A stretch of DNA of 64,000 bases, taken from NCBI GenBank assembly GCA_017399485.1, contig JAFQCA010000027.1, positions 62,001 to 126,000 of the forward strand, in the 5' to 3' direction. A program made the translations under genes and the position numbers. The stretch's first letter is position 1, and each line of letters opens with the position of its first letter. The notes below the pieces were generated by a model. The model worked only from the letters and a program-made list of their open reading frames with translations, searched no databases and was not told the origin of the DNA. Shown in pieces: positions 60,403-64,000 of this stretch. The DNA is from Alistipes sp. (lineage in GTDB: Bacteria > Bacteroidota > Bacteroidia > Bacteroidales > Rikenellaceae).

Positions 60403-60658
60403 AATGCTATTTTTAAGTTAACCTGTCAATGCAAAATTACATAAGAATAGTATAAATATCACATAAAATAGGTATAACTTGACTTTAACGATTGATTTAT
60501 AACTTGCTAATCTACAATATGTTGCGCTGTAAAAATATTAACGCTGTATTATCAAATAACCATTGCTCTGATAACTAATTGAATGTCAGTATAATGCGTC
60601 TTGATTTTGTGATGCAATACTTTTTATGATAAGAATATTCGACAGCCGATGTTGGCAA

Positions 60659-62362
60659 CTATTTGTTTGATAGGGTATTACATAGTGCTGAAATAAACTC
60701 CTCTATATGCAAAGCCCTATTGAGACCTATTTTCTTACTAATCCTCGTCCTGACAATATACAGACTATGGTTATTGGAATGGTTAAACAGAATTCTTATA
60801 CTCTCAGGGGTAAATCCCAGTGAAATTAGGCCACAATATGATAGTTCATACGTGGTAATAGTTGGATAATGTTCTTTTAGGTATGTTATAACTCCATTAT
60901 TTAACATATCTGCCATATCAATTATATCATCTGCTAAAATTGCATTTCGATTTTTTGATATTATAATATGTTCCTTAAACTTGTTATAAAATTTCTTTGA
61001 TGAATCCGTATCTCCATAATAATATGCAAACTCAGATAACTCTCTAAGTCCATTCAATCTGTTATGTAATACTTCGACTAACTTGAAGCCCTGTTCTCCA
61101 TTTTCTTTGGTATAGGCACCCATATTTTGCAAAAGAGTATCATATTGCTTCTGCAGGGTTGCATATTGTACGATAGATGCTTCTGATTCTTGTTGTATTT
61201 TTGCTATTTTACTCTTATATCTATTAAATAAATATACTGCGCTGATAATAAGGATAATAACAATCAAAATGCATATAATGACAAACAACGTATGTTGTTT
61301 ACGTAGTGCAGTATAGGACTCTTTGATTTGTTGTGTTCTGTACTTTTTATCTAAATTTTGAATTAAGACTTCACGCTCCGCCTTGTTTATAGAGTCTGTT
61401 ACATTAATATATTTATTCAAATATAATATTGCCTTATCATTCTGGTGACTTTCTTTATTAAGTTCTGCTAAAACTAATAACGTTTCGCTTGTAATTTTAT
61501 TTAATGAGGAGAGTTTATTAATATACAAATTATAATAATATATTGCAGAATCAAGTTTATGCTCTACTTTATATATATTACCTTGTAATCTAAACCTGTC
61601 TATATCGTTATATATCTTAAGTATATTATTATATTTTTTAGCCTTATTAATATTATCTTTAGACCACCCTTCTGTAATTTTAATATTCTCCAACTGCCAA
61701 TATACAATACTTTTGTCGCTATTTGATTTTTGTGCTAATTCGAGTGCTTTTCGTGCGGATGGGATAGACTCTTGTACTCTGTCTAAACATAACAAAGAGT
61801 TATGTATACCAGAATAAGCATATAATTGATTTGCAATATTATTTGTTTTCTCAAATTCGACAGCCGCCTTTTCATATAAACTCAAAGACTCTTCAAAAGA
61901 AAACTGCACATAATATTTTTGGGCAAGTAGGCTATATATTAGCCCTTTCAAATAGGCATCATCTGTTTTCTCTGCATATTCTTGAGCCTTGACCAAATTC
62001 TCGATTGTTGCCTCTATGTTGTTTTGATTAGTAAATATAATGCTATTGTAATAATACGCCAACGCTTTTTCGTGGTCGGAGCCGCGTTTTGAATAATAAT
62101 TCAAAGCAACACTGATAAGCGAGTCGTTATCGGTGTCGATGTAGCATTTATCCATCGCCTGCGAGTAGAGCAAGGCAAAGCGAGCCTTCAATGCGCGATT
62201 TTTTAAGTCTGAACGTTTAATGCTATCGAGAACTGTTTTTGCACTGTCGGGGCTCTCAGCCATAAGACCTTCCGCCCTGCTAAGAGAATTCCGCACAACT
62301 GATGTATTGCAACCAAATAAAGCGAACAAAACTGCTAATAAGGCAGCATAATAATATTTCAT
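60659..62362 (-). CDS. TPR-domain regulatory lipoprotein with membrane helix and LuxR-like C-terminus
   Basis: A 567-residue protein. The signal ends at a lipobox-like Phe-Gly-Cys (LFALFGCNTS). About 330 residues of tetratricopeptide-like repeats follow (ALAYYYNSIIF, AQEYAEKTDDAYLKGLIYSLLAQKYY, ESLSLYEKAAVEF). Then come a membrane helix (LFVIICILIVIILIISAVYLF), a coiled coil (IAKIQQESEASIVQYATLQKQYD) and a C-terminal helical domain LTTYELSYCGLISLGFTPESI-like with LYIVRTRISKKIGL, resembling a LuxR-type helix-turn-helix. The topology puts the TPRs outside and the helix-turn-helix inside. The region is AT-rich. TATATTTG at 62465-62472 on the minus strand is a candidate -7 element. Confidence 0.82.
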   Translation of the reverse strand: MKYYYAALLAVLFALFGCNTSVVRNSLSRAEGLMAESPDSAKTVLDSIKRSDLKNRALKARFALLYSQAMDKCYIDTDNDSLISVALNYYSKRGSDHEKALAYYYNSIIFTNQNNIEATIENLVKAQEYAEKTDDAYLKGLIYSLLAQKYYVQFSFEESLSLYEKAAVEFEKTNNIANQLYAYSGIHNSLLCLDRVQESIPSARKALELAQKSNSDKSIVYWQLENIKITEGWSKDNINKAKKYNNILKIYNDIDRFRLQGNIYKVEHKLDSAIYYYNLYINKLSSLNKITSETLLVLAELNKESHQNDKAILYLNKYINVTDSINKAEREVLIQNLDKKYRTQQIKESYTALRKQHTLFVIICILIVIILIISAVYLFNRYKSKIAKIQQESEASIVQYATLQKQYDTLLQNMGAYTKENGEQGFKLVEVLHNRLNGLRELSEFAYYYGDTDSSKKFYNKFKEHIIISKNRNAILADDIIDMADMLNNGVITYLKEHYPTITTYELSYCGLISLGFTPESIRILFNHSNNHSLYIVRTRISKKIGLNRALHIEEFISALCNTLSNK

Positions 62363-62492
62363 AGTGTATATATTTATTGCGTAATTAAAAGCAGGGGATA
62401 TATTGAACCTTCAATATGGGTAGACGGCAAAATTGGTTATTTCTTCGATATTACTATCGTATTGCAAATATAAGATATTTTTTATTAAAGAT

Positions 62493-62523
62493 TTTGCGAA
62501 TGGTCCAGATTTATGTAAATTTG
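62493..62523 (+). promoter_or_regulatory. strong promoter upstream of the structured leader RNA
   Basis: TTTG (62493-62496), 19 bases, TAAATTTG (62516-62523): a full consensus match. It is divergent from the TPR gene and points at the structured region. Confidence 0.75.
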
Positions 62524-62584
62524 TGTTTGTCAAATGGCCCATATGGGTTGTGACATATTTCAGCACAAAGTGATGAAATAAGAT

Positions 62585-62603
62585 AATTGGCTAACAGCCA
62601 ATT
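62585..62603 (+). other. small perfect hairpin in the leader
   Basis: AATTGGCT and AGCCAATT pair perfectly around AAC, about 55 bases after the predicted transcription start and 33 bases before the multi-helix structure. Confidence 0.5.
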
Positions 62604-62635
62604 TGATATATACATTAATAGGATAACAACTTTAT

Positions 62636-62773
62636 ACCTAATACAAACTTTCGAATATAATTAATGCCAGGTATAATCGTTGCGAGTCCTTGTTATGTCC
62701 TACCCAAAAGGTAGGGCACGCAAGGGCGTGCTATGACATCTGGCAGAGGTAATTCGAAAGACCCGTATTAGGT
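62636..62773 (+). ncRNA. candidate multi-helix structured leader RNA
   Basis: Nested complementary segments, outer to inner: ACCTAATAC with GTATTAGGT (62636-62644/62765-62773), CTTTCGAA with TTCGAAAG (62648-62655/62753-62760), TGCCAG with CTGGCA (62665-62670/62740-62745) and ATGTC with GACAT (62695-62699/62735-62739). The innermost junction holds two hairpins, CCTACC/GGTAGG and GCACGC/GCGTGC. It matches no RNA family I recognise. It ends 20 bases before the next ORF, so a cis-regulatory leader or independent RNA are both possible. Confidence 0.6.
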
Positions 62774-62793
62774 GTTAGGCACGCTCTATTTTT

Positions 62794-63318
62794 ATGCATC
62801 ATTCCGAATCAGATACTCCAGAACAGACATCGCCAGAGCCTTATGTTATAGGAATTATTGTTGAACCCGATAGACTAACGAGCAAGCATTATCTTATAAA
62901 TCGAGTATTAAATTACATTACATCAGAGGCGACGATTAATCATCGTGAAGTTCGTATCTTGATGGGGTTGCGCAATCCTTATGAACAGACATTGGCCCGA
63001 CGATTAATAACATTGAGGCATAGATATTCAAATATATATGTAGAACTGTTAATATCAGATAATCAGTTTAATAAGTTTAGTCGCTGGACCAAAGGAATCT
63101 CTAAATGTAATTATTCAGATATTATATCCTATGCTGATGGATACAATGTTTTGCACACATACCATCCTGCTGATTTTTTTCGCACATTGACACAATATGT
63201 TACGCAATTCTGCAATGAAATATTGTACGGGATATATCATTCGTGGCATACAAAACTTTTTCACGCTATAACTCGAAGCACGAGCATACGATGTATTTCG
63301 ATATTTTTAGATTTATGA
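62794..63318 (+). CDS. AT-rich ORF resembling a degenerate SLOG/DUF1273 (YpsA-like) protein
   Basis: A 174-residue ORF. The order strand-helix-strand-helix (YVIGIIVEPDRL, HYLINRVLNYI, REVRILMGLRNPYEQTLARR, LITLRHRYSNIYVELLIS) resembles the nucleotide-binding SLOG family DUF1273. ISKCNYSDIISYADGYNVLH matches its RYxxILxxADxVxxL segment. The usual glycine motif (SGxAxGxD) is replaced by MGLRNPYEQ, so ligand binding may be lost. The assignment is by pattern only. Codon use is AT-rich compared with the operons to the left. It is preceded by the structured leader. Confidence 0.55.
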   Translation: MHHSESDTPEQTSPEPYVIGIIVEPDRLTSKHYLINRVLNYITSEATINHREVRILMGLRNPYEQTLARRLITLRHRYSNIYVELLISDNQFNKFSRWTKGISKCNYSDIISYADGYNVLHTYHPADFFRTLTQYVTQFCNEILYGIYHSWHTKLFHAITRSTSIRCISIFLDL

Positions 63319-63480
63319 TATGATTAATAAGATTAACTCAAAACATAATCTAAAGAAAGAATGGAGGAATGTGTTAGGCTTGAATGGTTGGGATGCGAAG
63401 GCTTCGCATTGTTCCGCTTATTTTTCAAATGGAATTTAGGCCTTCCCGTTTAGGGTTCAGCCATTAATTGTTATATTGGA

Positions 63481-63500
63481 TGCGCCCAATTTGCGCCCAA
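63481..63500 (+). repeat. tandem TGCGCCCAA pair beside tRNA-Leu(CAG)
   Basis: TGCGCCCAA occurs at 63481-63489 and again at 63492-63500, separated by TT. It lies just outside the tRNA terminator. Such short direct repeats are seen at recombination or protein-binding sites; no integrase is nearby. Confidence 0.4.
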
Positions 63501-63510
63501 AAATTAAACA

Positions 63511-63543
63511 AAATAGCGTTAGACCGCAGCCTAACGCTATTTA
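63511..63543 (-). terminator. hairpin terminator after tRNA-Leu(CAG)
   Basis: ATAGCGTTAG (63513-63522) and CTAACGCTAT (63531-63540) pair perfectly, with A-rich and T-rich flanks. It lies immediately 3' of the tRNA on the minus strand. Confidence 0.8.
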
Positions 63544-63546
63544 TAG

Positions 63547-63627
63547 TGCCCAGAATAGGACTCGAACCTACACGCCGTGAAGCACTCGCACCTGAAACGA
63601 GCGTGTCTACCATTTCACCATCTGGGC
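63547..63627 (-). tRNA. tRNA-Leu (anticodon CAG)
   Basis: An 81-nt class II tRNA on the minus strand. The acceptor arms GCCCAGA and TCTGGGC pair, followed by the discriminator A. The anticodon stem CTCGT/GCGAG holds loop TTCAGGT, anticodon CAG. A variable arm (TGCTTCACGGCGT) and T arm with GTTCGAGTC follow. CCA is not encoded. It reads CUG codons. Confidence 0.96.
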
Positions 63628-63708
63628 TTCGTTTCACAGGGCAAAGATACTACTTTTTTTCTTTCGGCAATATTTTTGACTCATTTTTTAGGGGGAATCT
63701 GCATACAA

Positions 63709-63775
63709 AATTGCACAACCGCAGGTTGTATCTATTTCGTAGCCTTTGAAAAGTAGCCAAAGCCCCTGCCTCTGC
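63709..63775 (+). repeat. dispersed repeat family C, copy 2
   Basis: GCACAACCGCAGGTTGTATC through CCAAAGCCCCTGCCTCTGC matches the copy at 14439-14506 with scattered substitutions. It lies between tRNA-Leu(CAG) and lspA. Confidence 0.7.
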
Positions 63776-63803
63776 GGATGAGGTATATCCTCCGTAACCG
63801 ATG

Positions 63804-64000
63804 CTACTCCTCCTGAAAAAAGCGGTATTGGAATATTATCAGGTAGACTACCGCGCACGATATATAGGCATCGGCCAAATTGAATATCGCGCCAAAGAAG
63901 TAATTATTGTAGTCAACCAAGAAATCTAACCAACCGGGTACGCTATTCCATTGGAATAACGGAAAGTAGAACATATCGACAACCTTTCCCATCATAAATG
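63804..64000 (-). CDS. lspA: lipoprotein signal peptidase (LspA), C-terminal part, cut by window edge
   Basis: The last 65 codons of signal peptidase II; the start lies beyond the right edge. GKVVDMFYFPLF carries the first catalytic Asp (VVD), and AIFNLADAYISCAVVYLIIF carries the second (FNxAD) within the last membrane helix. An insertion between them (QWNSVPGWLDFLVDYNNYFFG) is common in Bacteroidota LspA. The protein cleaves diacylglyceryl-prolipoproteins in the inner membrane. Confidence 0.94.
   Translation of the reverse strand, partial: FMMGKVVDMFYFPLFQWNSVPGWLDFLVDYNNYFFGAIFNLADAYISCAVVYLIIFQYRFFQEE

Noticed and set aside
62774..63379. Integron-like cassette bounded by two GTTAGGC core sites (62774-62780 and near 63373)
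   Set aside because: The left structure lacks the matching RYYYAAC core at its outer end, there is no inverted repeat at the second site, and no integron integrase is present; the 7-mers are probably chance.
1..64000. CRISPR array, prophage, rRNA operon or insertion sequence
   Set aside because: No regularly spaced direct repeats of 24-40 bp, phage structural genes, rRNA sequence or transposase were found on either strand.

Overview
The window looks like a chromosome segment of a Bacteroidales bacterium (phylum Bacteroidota). The signs are promoters of the form TTTG-N19-TAnnTTTG with no clear Shine-Dalgarno sites, many families typical of the group (DUF4924, DUF3244, S46 dipeptidyl-peptidase, SIMPL, GH97, GH20, DUF1080, TPR regulator with LuxR-like tail), and a Bacteroides-type glutamate dehydrogenase. 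An Alistipes/Rikenellaceae-like host is a guess. There is no prophage, transposase, rRNA operon or CRISPR array. Most of it is ordinary chromosome; the least ordinary stretch is the AT-rich right end, about 58.6-63.6 kb.

Layout. 1-1.8 kb: RND efflux permease (cut by the left edge) and its periplasmic adaptor. 2.0-13 kb: carbohydrate genes: a HEAT/DUF1080 protein with a Gfo/Idh/MocA oxidoreductase (3-keto-glycoside chemistry), a fructuronate reductase-like SDR with mannonate dehydratase, a GH97 glycosidase and a secreted beta-helix protein. 13-15 kb: a stefin-like lipoprotein, a Xer recombinase and hibernation factor. 15.2-20.9 kb: VanX-like dipeptidase, CYTH enzyme, a two-component system whose kinase carries an in-frame amber codon, a divergent plug-like secreted protein, and gdhA. 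21-27.5 kb: a small membrane protein, two tandem secreted paralogues, a GH20 hexosaminidase and an M16 protease. 27.7-31 kb: rpmH, DUF4924, SIMPL, rlmD. 31-40.3 kb: a long co-oriented run (cdd, pseudouridine synthase, dtd, nuclease, metallo-hydrolase, retropepsin-like protein, FkbM, trmD, lpxB, FAH, maf). 40.3-42.7 kb: pgi and gpsA. 42.9-48.9 kb: the rod-shape operon mreB-mreC-mreD-PBP2-rodA, followed by a cation exchanger, an S46 peptidase and an AspT-type transporter. 53.8 kb: tRNA-Leu(GAG). 54.1-57.6 kb: a sugar operon (class II aldolase, PfkB kinase, D-lyxose isomerase, ThuA-like). 57.6-63.3 kb: tatA, an InaA-type kinase, a thioredoxin-like lipoprotein, a small unknown gene with an attenuator-like leader, DUF3244, a TPR/LuxR lipoprotein, and a structured leader RNA before a degenerate SLOG-like ORF. 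63.5-64 kb: tRNA-Leu(CAG) and the C-terminus of lspA.

How parts fit together. The DUF1080/oxidoreductase pair, the uronate genes, GH97, GH20 and the lyxose-isomerase operon suggest glycan and sugar-acid catabolism. The rod operon, lpxB, VanX-like enzyme and lspA serve the envelope. Genes trmD, rlmD, dtd, hpf, rpmH and the pseudouridine synthase serve translation.

The most interesting signals are non-coding or small. Two 120-bp intercistronic hairpins share a core but have different, internally complementary outer arms. One MITE-like repeat has two full copies. A perfect promoter feeds a multi-helix leader at 62.6 kb. A 170-nt leader at 59.7-59.9 kb has competing terminator and antiterminator folds. 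TTAACA repeats with 10-bp phasing sit between the damaged two-component system and its divergent neighbour. A stefin-like lipoprotein and a tandem secreted GGGN family are the most notable small proteins.
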